In this document: positions 53,040 to 63,159 of the stretch, piece by piece | How the letters are laid out: every line of letters starts with the position of its first letter | Numbering within the stretch: position 1 is the stretch's first letter | From: Psychrilyobacter piezotolerans | Lineage (GTDB): Bacteria > Fusobacteriota > Fusobacteriia > Fusobacteriales > Fusobacteriaceae | Direction: 5' to 3' | Assembly (NCBI RefSeq): GCF_003391055.1 | Contig: NZ_QUAJ01000001.1 | Coordinates: 238,269-302,268 of the forward strand | DNA: 64,000 nt | Notes under the pieces: generated by a model | The model's database searches: none | Told to the model about the DNA's origin: nothing | The model's input: only the letters and a program-made list of their open reading frames with translations | Made by a program: the position numbers and the translations under genes

Positions 53040-53459
53040 CTATACCATGTCCTTGTTTTTCATTAGGTCTGCCAAAGTAGTTTTCCCCAAAATATCTTTT
53101 AGTGCATTATCTAATTGGGACCACAGGCAGCTGGTTCTACAATCTTCTTTGATACATTTTTTATTGACTCCCTCATTGCAGTCCACTACCTTTACCTCTT
53201 CATCTAAAATTTCATAGAGTTCAAGTACTGTAATATTCTCAGGATCTCTGGTAATCTTATACCCGCCATTAGGTCCCCTTTTCCCTTTGATTATATCTCT
53301 TTTCTTTAATTTGAATAAAATTTGCTCCAAATATTGAACCGATATATTTTGATCCTGGGATATCTCCTTTATCCTTACCAGTCTATTTTCATTTAAATTT
53401 CCTTCTGCTATATTTATAACGGCTCTTAGCCCATATCTTATCCTTGTGCTTATCTTCAT
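53040..53459 (-). CDS. Rrf2-family transcriptional regulator with Cys cluster
   Basis: 139 aa. Winged helix: [45 protein letters not shown]. After it comes a Cys-rich stretch [20 protein letters not shown] with four Cys (about 101-120). IscR and NsrR use three such Cys to hold an Fe-S cluster; the spacing here (x7, x4, x3) differs. It is probably a sensor of Fe-S or redox state. Overlaps ruvB by four bases. No isc/suf gene is next to it. Confidence 0.9.
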   Translation of the reverse strand: MKISTRIRYGLRAVINIAEGNLNENRLVRIKEISQDQNISVQYLEQILFKLKKRDIIKGKRGPNGGYKITRDPENITVLELYEILDEEVKVVDCNEGVNKKCIKEDCRTSCLWSQLDNALKDILGKTTLADLMKNKDMV

Positions 53460-54466
53460 AGGTTTTCCTCCGTTTTTTCTTTTTTATTAAAATGCTTATA
53501 TGCTTTTGGGGTCACAACCCTTCCCCTGTGGGTTCTTTTTATAAATCCAATCTTTACCAGATAGGGTTCATAGATCTCCTCCAGAGTTCTTCTGTCCTCT
53601 CCCAACAGAAGAGCCAGTGTTTCTATTCCTACCGGTCCGCCACCATAGTTATCTATGATAGCCAGGATGATTTCACGATCTAATTCATCCAATCCATAGT
53701 CATCGACTCCAAGCAGACTCAAAGCTTCTTTGGCTATTTTTAAAGTTATTATCCCGTCTCCGCGAATCTCAGCATAGTCACGAACTCTTTTTAAAAATCT
53801 GTTGGCTATCCTGGGTGTACCACGACTTCTAAGAGCTATTTCCAAAGCTCCCTCAGATTCTATCCCGACTTCCAGGATATTAGCTCCCCTCATGATGATC
53901 TTCAAAAGATCCTCGGTAGAATAGTAATCCATCCTATGAACCAGACCAAACCTGTCCCTCAAAGGAGCACTGAGCAACCCTGCTCTGGTTGTGGCTCCTA
54001 TCAGTGTGAAATTAGGCAGTTCTATCCTGATAGATCTTGCTGTAGGCCCCTTACCGATTATAATATCGATCTCACGGTCTTCCATAGCCGGGTAGAGGAT
54101 CTCCTCCACCGATGTATTCAACCTATGAATTTCATCGATAAACAGGATGTCCTGTTCGTCTAAAGATGTCAAAATTGCTGCCAAGTCCCCTGCTTTATCC
54201 AGAACAGGTCCAGATGTTACCTTTAGATTAGTTCCCATCTCTGTAGCTATAACTCCTGCTAAAGTAGTTTTTCCTAATCCCGGCGGCCCATATAAAAGGG
54301 TGTGATCCATAGATTCATCCCGATTTTTAGAAGCAGTCATAAATATTTCTAATTTTTCCTTTAACCTGTCTTGACCTATATATTCATTCAAAGTTTTAGG
54401 TCTTAGATTTCTTTGTACTTCTATTTCACCGCCAAACTCAGCTGCCGATAACAGTCTTTCATCCAT
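53456..54466 (-). CDS. ruvB: Holliday-junction branch-migration ATPase RuvB
   Basis: 336 aa. It has [19 protein letters not shown], Walker [16 protein letters not shown], Walker [10 protein letters not shown], sensor-1 [19 protein letters not shown], and a C-terminal winged helix with [15 protein letters not shown]. It drives branch migration with RuvA (not in the window). First gene of a compact run: ruvB, rrf2, rsmE, mtaB, LytR_C, rsfS, mreD, mrdA. Confidence 0.97.
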   Translation of the reverse strand: MDERLLSAAEFGGEIEVQRNLRPKTLNEYIGQDRLKEKLEIFMTASKNRDESMDHTLLYGPPGLGKTTLAGVIATEMGTNLKVTSGPVLDKAGDLAAILTSLDEQDILFIDEIHRLNTSVEEILYPAMEDREIDIIIGKGPTARSIRIELPNFTLIGATTRAGLLSAPLRDRFGLVHRMDYYSTEDLLKIIMRGANILEVGIESEGALEIALRSRGTPRIANRFLKRVRDYAEIRGDGIITLKIAKEALSLLGVDDYGLDELDREIILAIIDNYGGGPVGIETLALLLGEDRRTLEEIYEPYLVKIGFIKRTHRGRVVTPKAYKHFNKKEKTEENL

Positions 54467-54630
54467 CTATAACTCCTTTAATCACTTACAATCCAAAACA
54501 TTTTTTGTCACTAATTGCACATATCTAAACTAAAAAACAAAACCATAGGACACGGATGACACGAGCATCAGCGTTCTATTTTTTAAATTTATAAATCTTG
54601 GTATTTATTGGTGGCTAACGCTTTTTCTTT
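54467..54630. other. Gap with degenerate cacggat-type repeat
   Basis: gtcactaattgcacat (about 54508) and gacacggatgacacgagc...gcgttctatttttt (about 54549-54585) resemble words at 2581-2735. No gene is seen. Confidence 0.4.
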
Positions 54631-55233
54631 TTAGATATATAAGCTTATCGCAAATTGTATCCCGCCTATTACAGCTCCTAAGATTGCCCCTATGACCTCG
54701 ATATGCTTCAATTCATTGTTTGCTATTCTATATACCATCTTTTCCAATTCATCCAATTCAAAGTTTTCAATTTTCTCAATAATTATATTCTTCATGTCTA
54801 CACTGTCTTCCATTTTTTGTATCAGCACTGTAAAAAATTCATCTTTATTCTCATCGATGGCATCTTTTATATGACCTTTGATCTTCAGTATCATACTGTC
54901 TGTTATAAATAAGCTGGCCATTGGAATTTTTGCCAACACTTGTTTTTCTAATTTATCCTCTACAATTCTGTCTACGATTAAGTCGATCTCTTCTCCTAAT
55001 TCTATATCCCCGATATTTGCAGTGATATCCTTCATAGATATCAATTCCTCCTGGATGGTATCAGCTATACTTTCCGCCATCTCCATCTTTCTTTTTGGAA
55101 TAAGTCCCTGTACTCTAAATCCTAATATATTTATCTCTTTCAACGGTCTGAACAACATCTTAATTGCAAAATAATTTGTTATCCACCCGATTAATGCTCC
55201 AATCACTATCATCAAACTTGCTTTTAATAACAT
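54631..55233 (-). CDS. DUF445-family membrane protein
   Basis: 200 aa, SD ggaggaa. Membrane segments lie at both ends (about 4-24 and 180-199), with the DUF445 signature GWITNYFAIKMLFRPLKEIN and GLIPKRKMEMAESIADTI. Between them is a long helical region. The function is unknown. It is short for the family (YheB is ~375 aa), keeping the two terminal conserved blocks. Single gene. Confidence 0.88.
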   Translation of the reverse strand: MLLKASLMIVIGALIGWITNYFAIKMLFRPLKEINILGFRVQGLIPKRKMEMAESIADTIQEELISMKDITANIGDIELGEEIDLIVDRIVEDKLEKQVLAKIPMASLFITDSMILKIKGHIKDAIDENKDEFFTVLIQKMEDSVDMKNIIIEKIENFELDELEKMVYRIANNELKHIEVIGAILGAVIGGIQFAISLYI

Positions 55234-55372
55234 CTCTTCCTCCTAATTTTTAAACACTTCAAACAATATAACATTTTATCATATTCGGTGCTTTTTTTCA
55301 ATTCCCTTATTAATTTAGTAAAGAAAATAAACGGAATAAAAAATTGTTCTTTCATTCTGCTCAAAAACTAAA

Positions 55373-55400
55373 AAAAGCAGTAGATAAATCTACTGCTTTT
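55373..55400 (-). terminator. Terminator of the cold-shock gene
   Basis: aaaagcagtaga / tctactgctttt, perfect 12-bp stem (55373-55384, 55389-55400), T-run on the minus strand. Confidence 0.92.
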
Positions 55401-55423
55401 AAACATTTCAAATATATATATAA

Positions 55424-55624
55424 TTATACAGTTTCGATGTTTGAAGCTTGAGGACCTTTAGCACCTTCAGTGATTTCGAAAGTTACTTCTTCCCCTTCTT
55501 TTAAAGTCTTGAATCCTTCTTTGTTGATTTGAGAGAAATGTGCAAAGTAGTCATTTCCATCTTCAGCAGAAATAAATCCAAATCCTTTATCATCGTTAAA
55601 CCATTTAACTGTTCCTTTTAACAT
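55424..55624 (-). CDS. Cold-shock protein (CspA family)
   Basis: 66 aa, single OB fold. RNA-binding motifs RNP1 [10 protein letters not shown] and RNP2 [12 protein letters not shown] chaperone that melts secondary structure, in cold or in growth. Sequence: [17 protein letters not shown], ending [11 protein letters not shown] ggaggt. It has its own promoter about 76 bases upstream and its own terminator. Confidence 0.97.
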   Translation of the reverse strand: MLKGTVKWFNDDKGFGFISAEDGNDYFAHFSQINKEGFKTLKEGEEVTFEITEGAKGPQASNIETV

Positions 55625-55706
55625 GTGTGTTACCTCCGTAAATTTTAATACAGCGAATCTTACTCAATTTCCAAATGAAATTTTGTTAACCCCTGTTACT
55701 ATTTAT

Positions 55707-55735
55707 ATAGTATCTTAAAAGTTATATAAAGTCAA
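55707..55735 (-). promoter_or_regulatory. Promoter of the cold-shock gene
   Basis: TTGACT (55735-55730), 17-base spacer, TACTAT (55712-55707) on the minus strand. Transcription from about 55700 gives a ~75-base leader, in line with csp genes controlled through their 5' UTR. Confidence 0.75.
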
Positions 55736-55752
55736 TTTTTTTTATTTTTATT

Positions 55753-58700
55753 TTAACCTAATTTTAAAAATTTAGTTTTTATACTATATTCCTCTCCTAC
55801 TTTTTCCCCGACAACCCTCTCATACCTCTCCAATTGTTCTCTGTCCATAGATACCCCGGATTTATAGTCGTAGATAATTATCTCTTTCTCTTTTTCATCC
55901 AAGTTGAGTCTGTCTATGATATGGGTTCTTCTTTTATTTATAGATTCCCCATCTTTTTCTATTTTTTCATAGGATACCAGTTCCAATTCCTTAAAGATGG
56001 TCCACCTTCTGTGGAAAACATCTGGGTTGTCAGATATAAACTCCTCCACCCTGCGAATTATCTCCTGAGTCCTCTCAATTCCCAGCATATTACTGTATTT
56101 ATTTAATGTCAGCTGCTTGGCTGTTTTTTTCTCCTCAGCCCCGCCGTATTCTATATTTTCCAAGTAATAATGGATAGCCAGACCGGTTTTTCTCTTCAGT
56201 TCCTTTTCCACACTATGCTCTAGGAAAATTTCTTTATCTTTTTCTTCTTCTGTTTTCTCAGAAACTTTTAGAGCTACAGCATCTCTGTATAGACTGGGTT
56301 CTATACAGAAATTTTCATTCCTGCTGTCATCCTCTGACTTCTCCTCATAGGGTATAAATTTACCGATCATCTGGGTTCCGCCATCTAACAGATCTTCCCT
56401 GGTTACATTAAAGTATTTTTCAATGGGAGTTATCAGGAGATCGTTATTTAGTACAAATATCTCCTCTTTCTTTTTAGTGGTCTTTGTGGGTTCGATACAT
56501 AAAAATAAATTTGCACGGGGTCTGGTCATCCCTACATAGAGGGTGTTTATCTCCTCATCCAAAAATATTTGTTCATTGTGCTCATATATCTCTGTTTTTT
56601 TTATAACACCGTTGTAGATAGAATTCGTAAACAAATAATCTTCTATATTTTCATAATTTTCATCCAATTTAGCCAACAGCTGAACTTTATGCTGCATCCC
56701 CTTATCTGAATATCCTGTTAATTTATAGCCGGATCCTTTATCCGCTAAAAACATATATTCTGTATGAAAGTCCAAGCCCTTAGAACCGTGAATCGTCATC
56801 AAAATCACAGAATTCAATTCAGATATCCCCACCTGTTTCAACCCATTGGAGTCGCTGTTCATCTTCAAAAAACTCATAAAATCAGACAGATATTTATATT
56901 CCTCCATAAGTTCCAGAAAAAAGTTAATATTTTTTATATCCCTTGTAGCACTGTATGTTTCTGCAAAATCATATTCCTCAACTATGCCTCTTCCCATTTT
57001 TTCATAGGACAGTCCTTTGATTTTTTTTATCCTATCCAGTTCTACCCTGAGGTTTTCTTTTATATTTAATTCTTCTATGGCAGGATCTATACCTCCCCCT
57101 CTATTTATTAAAGAAAGGGGAACCGAAGAGGAGAGTTCTAAGTATCCCAGTATATCTTCCCTGTTGCTCAGCAGGTATTTAAGGTCTTCCTCTCCAATTT
57201 TGATAGTTTTCCTGAAAAACTCTATCAGTGACATAAAATCATTGTGGATAAAGAAATTAAATAATCGCAGAATCTCCTCTATACAGGGATGCTGTACGAT
57301 GGAAAGGCTGTTTTCCATTATATACGGCACTCCCAATTCTTTCAGTTTGTCTCCTATCTTACTGAGGTCCTTCTTTTTCCTCCCGACTATCCCTATTCCC
57401 CTATAATCGGGATTTCCACCGGCACCCCTGTCTGCAAACCTGTCCCTGATATCTATTGCAATTTCAGAATGAATCTCAGAGTCAACCATAACTGCTACAA
57501 ACCCCTTATCATCTTTCTTACAGCACTTAACTTCCTTATATTCCCACCTGTCATCTTCTTTTTTTGTGTGATGATTTTTAGAAATATGATCAAAAAACAG
57601 GTTAACAAAATCTATTATCTTCTTTTCACTCCTATAATTTGTGGGCAGAGATTCTACACCAGCATCTAGGATTCTGTCAAAACTGAGGAATAACCCCTTG
57701 TCTCCTCCACGCCATGAATAAATACTTTGTTTTTCATCCCCTACAATGATTATATTATCACACCCCTTAGCGATGGGCTCAATTATCCTCCACTGGGATA
57801 CACTGGTATCCTGTGCTTCATCTAAAAACAAAGTTGATATTTTACCGCCAATTATTTCATAAAAATTATCTGTGACTATACCATCACTCACAAGATCCAA
57901 GTCTTCCTCTATCATATATTCGCTGGTATAATTGGTTATATCGGAAAAAGTAAATTTTTTCTCCCTGAATTTTATATCATCATAGATAGACCTGGTAATT
58001 TTTTCTATCTCCAATATATCCTGTTCATAGGGAACTACCTCTTCAATAAAAATTATTCTTTCCAGTAACCTGTGGATCTCATCCTGGACTTCCAAAACCT
58101 GAGCTTTTATATGTTCCCTGGCTTTTCCTCCCATCTGGGTTCCGTTAATAATTTTATTTTCCAAAAAATCTTTTCTTTTCTCCAGTATAAAGGTAATTAA
58201 TTTTTCCTTATTATCCAAAATTCCATGAAATTCTTCCTCTATGATCTTTCCCGCCTTAGCCAAAACTTTTTCACGGATCTTCCCGTGATCTGTTACCAGT
58301 TCACCGGCCAATTCAAAGGTTCTCACTATATTTCTATATAATTCATCTTTTACGCTTTCCGCATCATCACTTATTTCCTTTTTTTCTATCAGAGCAAATT
58401 TCCATCTCTCCTCGGATATTTTTTTTATGAGATCGATATATTTCTCCACCTCTCTATCTGCTGTTTTTTCCAGGAATTCTTTAATCTTATGAAACTCTTC
58501 TCCCTTTATAATTCTGCTGAATACCTCCCCGTAGATCTCCTCAGCCTCCACAGTATTACTCATAGAATAGGTATAGATATTCAGAGACGGTCCTATGGCT
58601 TTTTTAAAGATCTGGGCAATGAATGAATCTATTGTATAGATCCTTATCTTGTCTTTATTCAGCAGAAGTTCATTTTTGACTTTTTTTATCCTGTCTGTAT

Positions 58701-58944
58701 CTATCTCAATCTGCGGGTACAGAGATATGATATTTTCTTCCAGTTCTTTATTTCCGTGACTTAAATCATCTAAAAACTCAAAAATTCTGACCTTTAATTC
58801 TGCTGTTGCTGCACGGGTAAAGGTCATAAACAATATCTCACTGTAGTCCTCTCCCAGCAATATCCTGGATATATATTCTATAGCAAGCCTGTAAGTTTTT
58901 CCGGTTCCTGCACTGGCTTTTACCACTTTTCTATTTGATTTCAT
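55753..58944 (-). CDS. addA: AddA-like helicase-nuclease subunit
   Basis: 1063 aa, UvrD/RecB type. Motif I VKASAGTGKTYRLAIEYI, Ia ILFMTFTRAATAELKVR, II STLFLDEAQDTS, III IIVGDEKQSIYSWRGGD, IV LPTNYRSEKKI, V VILMTIHGSKGLDFHTEYMF, VI INTLYVGMTRPRANLFL. The C-terminal PD-(D/E)xK nuclease shows IIDRLNLDEKEKEIIIYDYKSG. With AddB it processes DNA double-strand breaks for RecA. It overlaps the addB 3' end by 14 bases. Shorter than B. subtilis AddA (1232 aa). Confidence 0.9.
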   Translation of the reverse strand: MKSNRKVVKASAGTGKTYRLAIEYISRILLGEDYSEILFMTFTRAATAELKVRIFEFLDDLSHGNKELEENIISLYPQIEIDTDRIKKVKNELLLNKDKIRIYTIDSFIAQIFKKAIGPSLNIYTYSMSNTVEAEEIYGEVFSRIIKGEEFHKIKEFLEKTADREVEKYIDLIKKISEERWKFALIEKKEISDDAESVKDELYRNIVRTFELAGELVTDHGKIREKVLAKAGKIIEEEFHGILDNKEKLITFILEKRKDFLENKIINGTQMGGKAREHIKAQVLEVQDEIHRLLERIIFIEEVVPYEQDILEIEKITRSIYDDIKFREKKFTFSDITNYTSEYMIEEDLDLVSDGIVTDNFYEIIGGKISTLFLDEAQDTSVSQWRIIEPIAKGCDNIIIVGDEKQSIYSWRGGDKGLFLSFDRILDAGVESLPTNYRSEKKIIDFVNLFFDHISKNHHTKKEDDRWEYKEVKCCKKDDKGFVAVMVDSEIHSEIAIDIRDRFADRGAGGNPDYRGIGIVGRKKKDLSKIGDKLKELGVPYIMENSLSIVQHPCIEEILRLFNFFIHNDFMSLIEFFRKTIKIGEEDLKYLLSNREDILGYLELSSSVPLSLINRGGGIDPAIEELNIKENLRVELDRIKKIKGLSYEKMGRGIVEEYDFAETYSATRDIKNINFFLELMEEYKYLSDFMSFLKMNSDSNGLKQVGISELNSVILMTIHGSKGLDFHTEYMFLADKGSGYKLTGYSDKGMQHKVQLLAKLDENYENIEDYLFTNSIYNGVIKKTEIYEHNEQIFLDEEINTLYVGMTRPRANLFLCIEPTKTTKKKEEIFVLNNDLLITPIEKYFNVTREDLLDGGTQMIGKFIPYEEKSEDDSRNENFCIEPSLYRDAVALKVSEKTEEEKDKEIFLEHSVEKELKRKTGLAIHYYLENIEYGGAEEKKTAKQLTLNKYSNMLGIERTQEIIRRVEEFISDNPDVFHRRWTIFKELELVSYEKIEKDGESINKRRTHIIDRLNLDEKEKEIIIYDYKSGVSMDREQLERYERVVGEKVGEEYSIKTKFLKLG

Positions 58945-61582
58945 CTACTTCACCAACCTTACAGATATCCAGATATTCACATCTGTCACACTTACTTGTT
59001 TTATTCCTCTCAAAAATCCCTGAATTCAAAAATTCTTTCAGTTCTATCTCCAAAACACCCAGGTTTTTTTCCTTCCCATCAGGATCTACCTTGTTTCTGC
59101 CGGTTTCATCTTTTACTAATTTTATTTTTTTACTTTTTTCCAGATTTCCCTTATCCACATTAAATATATATTTTTCCGTGAGGTCTGCTTCTCCCGCATG
59201 TAAGATACTGTAAAAATCCAGCTGCCTTTCATTCAGGTTTCCGGTTTTAAAGTCGATAATATAATCCCTTTTTTCCGTTTTAATTATGAGATCCGCTTTA
59301 GCTCTCCCTATAATACCTATAGTTTTATTCTTTATATCACTCTTTAAAAGTTCCTCTATTAGAAGTCCCTTTACCTGCTCACCACACAACTCCTTTGAGA
59401 TCTTCCTAAAGAACTCTCCTACACTGTCAGCCAGGTTCTTATAGATAATCTCCCTATAATACCTTTCATTTAATCTGGGCAGTTTCAGCCTTCTCCTGCC
59501 TACCAATTCCTCCAAAACACCCATAACTATCCCTACTTCTATCCTTCCGCTTTCCAGCAGGGAATAATCCTTGGTCAGCTCTATTTTCTTCAGTACTGCC
59601 TCAAAGAGTTCATGGGCAAGATTCCCATATTCCCGACGGGTGAGATTCCTCTCCACCTCAAGTTCCTCCCTGTTTAACTTCACCAAATATCTGAGATACA
59701 TCTTATATTTACAGTTAAATAATTCATCGCACATATATGCTGTTATCCCAAAAGGGGCTTTTAATTCTTCCACCTGAAATTTCATCTTACTGGGTTTTTC
59801 TCCCCCAGACAACTTCCCGCCATCTTCAGAGCCGGGTCTTATCAGTTCTAAATAATTTTCTGTTGTCTGTTTCAAATGTTTAGAATTCACTTTAAATTCT
59901 TCCATGAGCTCCTCCACAAATGGAGAAAGGGAACTGTCTGAACCCATATTTTTTACAGCCAGTATAGTAGAGTTCTCACTGGTCATTACAGCTCTGAATA
60001 AATTATATTTCTCCTCCAGCCTAATCTCATCTACTCCTTTTATCCCTAAGTTCTTTTTCTGCTGTTCTGTAAATAAAAATGTATTCTGCTTATTTTTCGG
60101 TATAAAACTATCTGAAATATTCATCAGTAAAATATTTTTATTTTTCATAGTTTTTATCTCTTCGAGACCTTGTTTCCTTGATGCTGTATCAAGACTTCCC
60201 CCTATTTCCTTAAACTCTAAATATTTTAATATCAATTTCAATAATCCCTCTGCTGTTTTCCCGTGTCCAAAAAAGTTTTTCCAGCCGTCCACTACATCCA
60301 GGTCTTCTATAACCTCTATCTCACTGAGAGCCTCGAAATACTTACCGATATTTTCACTTCCATCTAATAATTTTTCCAATTCCTCACCAGAGAAAGTGAG
60401 TTCTCCGGTCCATTTTTTTAAGTCCTCATAGGATCTCATCTGTTCTATATCTTCAAATATCCTGTGGATAAAGTTTTCTTCCCCCAGTTTTTCTGCTATG
60501 ACATATTTCGTCAGATATTTATAACCTTCATTTACCAAGGCTTTGAATTTATCCAAATCCTCAGGTGCAATCTTATAGTATTTAGAAATTTCATCTCCTT
60601 TGATTATATCTACCACAGTGTGAAGTTCCAGGGCCAGTTCCCCGTCGATCTCCTCCAGGGTAGACAGCAGTTTATGGAGCCCCTCCAGGAGAGAAAAAAT
60701 AGGCAGATCTGATATACACCTGGTTTCATTAAAAAAACTGTTATATTTATAGTTTTCATTATTTGCATCAAAAATTTTGATATCTGTATCTTTAATTTTT
60801 TTTTGTATATCCAGAACTTTTAAAAGTTCTGTAAATTCATCATCTGCAGTATAAACCTCTATTTTTTTAGTGGTCACAGGTATATTTTTGCCTACCCTTA
60901 CACCCTTTACTGCCAGAGTTTCTTCGCAAAAATCATCCTTATCCATCTGTAATTTCAGAGTCAGGGTAAACCCCTCTGCTTCTAATTTTTCAACTATCCA
61001 CTTTTCCAATGGGGTAAAATGGATCTTATTGTATATAACTATATCCCTGTATCCACCCAGACTTTTAGAACTGTAGTTTTCATCCTTTATTATAAAAGTA
61101 GGATCGGTATAGTGTTTATCCGATAGAAATTTCATATAATTTTTTTCGATATCCAAAAATATATCGTATATTTTTCTCTGCCACTTTCTCAGATCTCTGA
61201 CCTCTGTCAGCCTGTATTCCTTTAACAGTTTGAAAAAATTTAAAAAATTAGCAGCAATATCGATCACATCGTAATAACTCTCTACTCCTAATTCCTTTCT
61301 ATTTTTAGAACTCAACGACCTGTAAAAAGCTATCACTTGTTTTTCTTCCCGTAATACCATCTCATCACTTAAAAATAAGTTGGTTTTAAACTCTCCCAAC
61401 CCCATAAATTTTGGCTGTTTTAAAAATATATTGGGAACTTCTATGGATTCCTTACGATCTAAATCCTGCATATATATTTCTTTGCCCAGACTTTTATCTG
61501 CCGATTTAGGAAATATATGGATCTTTCCAGGTTCTATATCCTTTATTATCTCCTCGGTGTAGGAGTAGTATTTTATATTCAT
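58931..61582 (-). CDS. addB: AddB-like nuclease subunit
   Basis: 883 aa, SD aaggag. The C-terminal nuclease has GIIGRAKADLIIKTEKRDYI and IIDFKTGNLNERQLDFYSI. Cysteines suited to the AddB 4Fe-4S cluster: ELFNCKYKMYLRYL (about 645) and CDRCEYLDIC at the end (CxxCx5C). The N-terminal half looks like a degenerate helicase without a Walker A motif. The protein is shorter than B. subtilis AddB (1166 aa). Identified mainly by the cluster, the nuclease motif and coupling to addA. Confidence 0.85.
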   Translation of the reverse strand: MNIKYYSYTEEIIKDIEPGKIHIFPKSADKSLGKEIYMQDLDRKESIEVPNIFLKQPKFMGLGEFKTNLFLSDEMVLREEKQVIAFYRSLSSKNRKELGVESYYDVIDIAANFLNFFKLLKEYRLTEVRDLRKWQRKIYDIFLDIEKNYMKFLSDKHYTDPTFIIKDENYSSKSLGGYRDIVIYNKIHFTPLEKWIVEKLEAEGFTLTLKLQMDKDDFCEETLAVKGVRVGKNIPVTTKKIEVYTADDEFTELLKVLDIQKKIKDTDIKIFDANNENYKYNSFFNETRCISDLPIFSLLEGLHKLLSTLEEIDGELALELHTVVDIIKGDEISKYYKIAPEDLDKFKALVNEGYKYLTKYVIAEKLGEENFIHRIFEDIEQMRSYEDLKKWTGELTFSGEELEKLLDGSENIGKYFEALSEIEVIEDLDVVDGWKNFFGHGKTAEGLLKLILKYLEFKEIGGSLDTASRKQGLEEIKTMKNKNILLMNISDSFIPKNKQNTFLFTEQQKKNLGIKGVDEIRLEEKYNLFRAVMTSENSTILAVKNMGSDSSLSPFVEELMEEFKVNSKHLKQTTENYLELIRPGSEDGGKLSGGEKPSKMKFQVEELKAPFGITAYMCDELFNCKYKMYLRYLVKLNREELEVERNLTRREYGNLAHELFEAVLKKIELTKDYSLLESGRIEVGIVMGVLEELVGRRRLKLPRLNERYYREIIYKNLADSVGEFFRKISKELCGEQVKGLLIEELLKSDIKNKTIGIIGRAKADLIIKTEKRDYIIDFKTGNLNERQLDFYSILHAGEADLTEKYIFNVDKGNLEKSKKIKLVKDETGRNKVDPDGKEKNLGVLEIELKEFLNSGIFERNKTSKCDRCEYLDICKVGEVDEIK

Positions 61583-61698
61583 CTTTTCATTCTCCTTTTG
61601 AGATTTTATTTTTTGTCATGAATTACACATTAAAATTATACACCAATCCGAACTAATCAGAAAGAAAAAAACTTAGACACAAATTAATATGAAAAGTA

Positions 61699-61727
61699 AA
61701 AAAAAGAACCCATTAGGATTCTTTTTT
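61699..61727 (-). terminator. Terminator of APC copy 2
   Basis: aaagaatcc-taat-gggttcttt (minus strand, one G-U pair) with T-run, directly after the stop codon. Confidence 0.8.
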
Positions 61728-61731
61728 TTAT

Positions 61732-63159
61732 CTATAAAACGGCATTAACTTCTATTCCTATTATATTTCCCTCAGAATCTCTGTTTAGGATTAATTCATC
61801 CAATTCTTCCTTGGTATAGTGCACGACCTTAAGGTCATAAAATTTATAAAATGACAATCCTATTATGCCCCACACAACTAAAACTATTATAGATGGGAGA
61901 CTCAGGGAACTGTCTGATCCCGGTACCAATAACAGGATTAAAAATATTATTCCTGATATAGATCCGAAAATACCTGGTATGAATACCTTACCGTATTCTT
62001 CCTTATATAGTTTATAAGAAGAAAGACTTGTGTATAGATATCCTATGGATGCTCCTACACTGGAAGTCCCGACTATCCACAGCAATACATTCCTACCGAA
62101 CCAAGGAGCTATCAGAGATATACCCAGGGTAAACAAAATAGCATTTTTAGGAGTGTGATATTTTTTATCCAATACCCCGAAGAATTCAGGTAAAATTTTT
62201 CCCCTGGACATGGCAAACAATAATCTGCTGGCTGCCATATAAAATCCATTGATCCCTGCTACGATAGCTGAGGTAAGTGCTATTATTAAAAGTATTATTC
62301 CTATCTTTCCAAAATAATATTCTGTGGTATGTCCTGTTGCCCAAGATATTTGACCATTCATTATCTCCTCTCTGGTTACACCAAAAGAAGTAAAAAGAAT
62401 GATTAAGATGTAAACTAAGCCCCCCACTAAGATAGAAATTATAGCCAATCGAGATGCCTCTTTAGCCTCAAAGTCTAACTCTTCTGCTACCTGTGGAATA
62501 CAATCAAATCCTACAAACAACATTGGAGCTATGGATAATATCTTTAATATTTTAGGGAAACTTATCGTTTCTGAACCTAAAAATGACATGGTATTTGGAT
62601 TAATTATTCCTACTTTAGCTATAACTAAACTTAAAAATAAAAATACTATTCCTACCAATAAAAGTACCATTATCTTCTGCAGTTGAGAAGCCAGCTTTAT
62701 CCCTTTAATATTTAAATAACCAAATAAACAAAGAGCAGATACAGCTACCGCTACTTCTCCTAAATATATATCAGATCCCGCTATACTGTAAAGATGACCC
62801 ACTTCCAAGATACCAGGCATGGTAAACTTGGCCACCAGAGCTAAGGCTGTGGCATTTAACGGGACAATACTTATATATGCCAGGGCCAAAAACCATCCGC
62901 ATGCCAGGGCATGCTTCCATCCAAAAGCGTCGTAGGTGAAGGCATATTCTCCCCCTGCTACTGGAAACTTTTTAAGTAAATATCCGTAATTTTTTTCTAT
63001 CCCTACCATTATCAATGCTCCTGCAACTATTGCAATAGTTGAGTTAAAAATTCCTGCCTTTAAGAATAAATCTCCCGGAAGAACGAAAGCTCCCCATCCA
63101 ATGATAGCACCTATGGCTAACGATAATATATCCAATTTGTTAATTTCTTTTTTTAACAT
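61732..63159 (-). CDS. APC-superfamily amino acid permease (copy 2)
   Basis: 475 aa, about twelve membrane segments, paralogue of the permease at 21961-23358. It has the same motifs: DILSLAIGAIIGWGAFVLPG, GGEYAFTYDAFGWKHAL, VGFDCIPQVAEELDFEAKEA, ATGHTTEYYFGK and AGINGFYMAASRLLFAMSRG. In helix 1 Trp replaces the Thr of copy 1 (IIGWGAF against IIGTGAF), next to the substrate-binding backbone, so specificity may differ. SD aaggag. There is no cupin gene behind it. Unlike copy 1 it is preceded by a ~270-base leader with its own terminator hairpin, so its expression is probably attenuated. Confidence 0.9.
   Translation of the reverse strand: MLKKEINKLDILSLAIGAIIGWGAFVLPGDLFLKAGIFNSTIAIVAGALIMVGIEKNYGYLLKKFPVAGGEYAFTYDAFGWKHALACGWFLALAYISIVPLNATALALVAKFTMPGILEVGHLYSIAGSDIYLGEVAVAVSALCLFGYLNIKGIKLASQLQKIMVLLLVGIVFLFLSLVIAKVGIINPNTMSFLGSETISFPKILKILSIAPMLFVGFDCIPQVAEELDFEAKEASRLAIISILVGGLVYILIILFTSFGVTREEIMNGQISWATGHTTEYYFGKIGIILLIIALTSAIVAGINGFYMAASRLLFAMSRGKILPEFFGVLDKKYHTPKNAILFTLGISLIAPWFGRNVLLWIVGTSSVGASIGYLYTSLSSYKLYKEEYGKVFIPGIFGSISGIIFLILLLVPGSDSSLSLPSIIVLVVWGIIGLSFYKFYDLKVVHYTKEELDELILNRDSEGNIIGIEVNAVL

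Noticed and set aside
59904..60431. 175-aa frame antisense to addB
   Set aside because: Shadow of addB on the other strand; Ser/Phe-rich, no family pattern.
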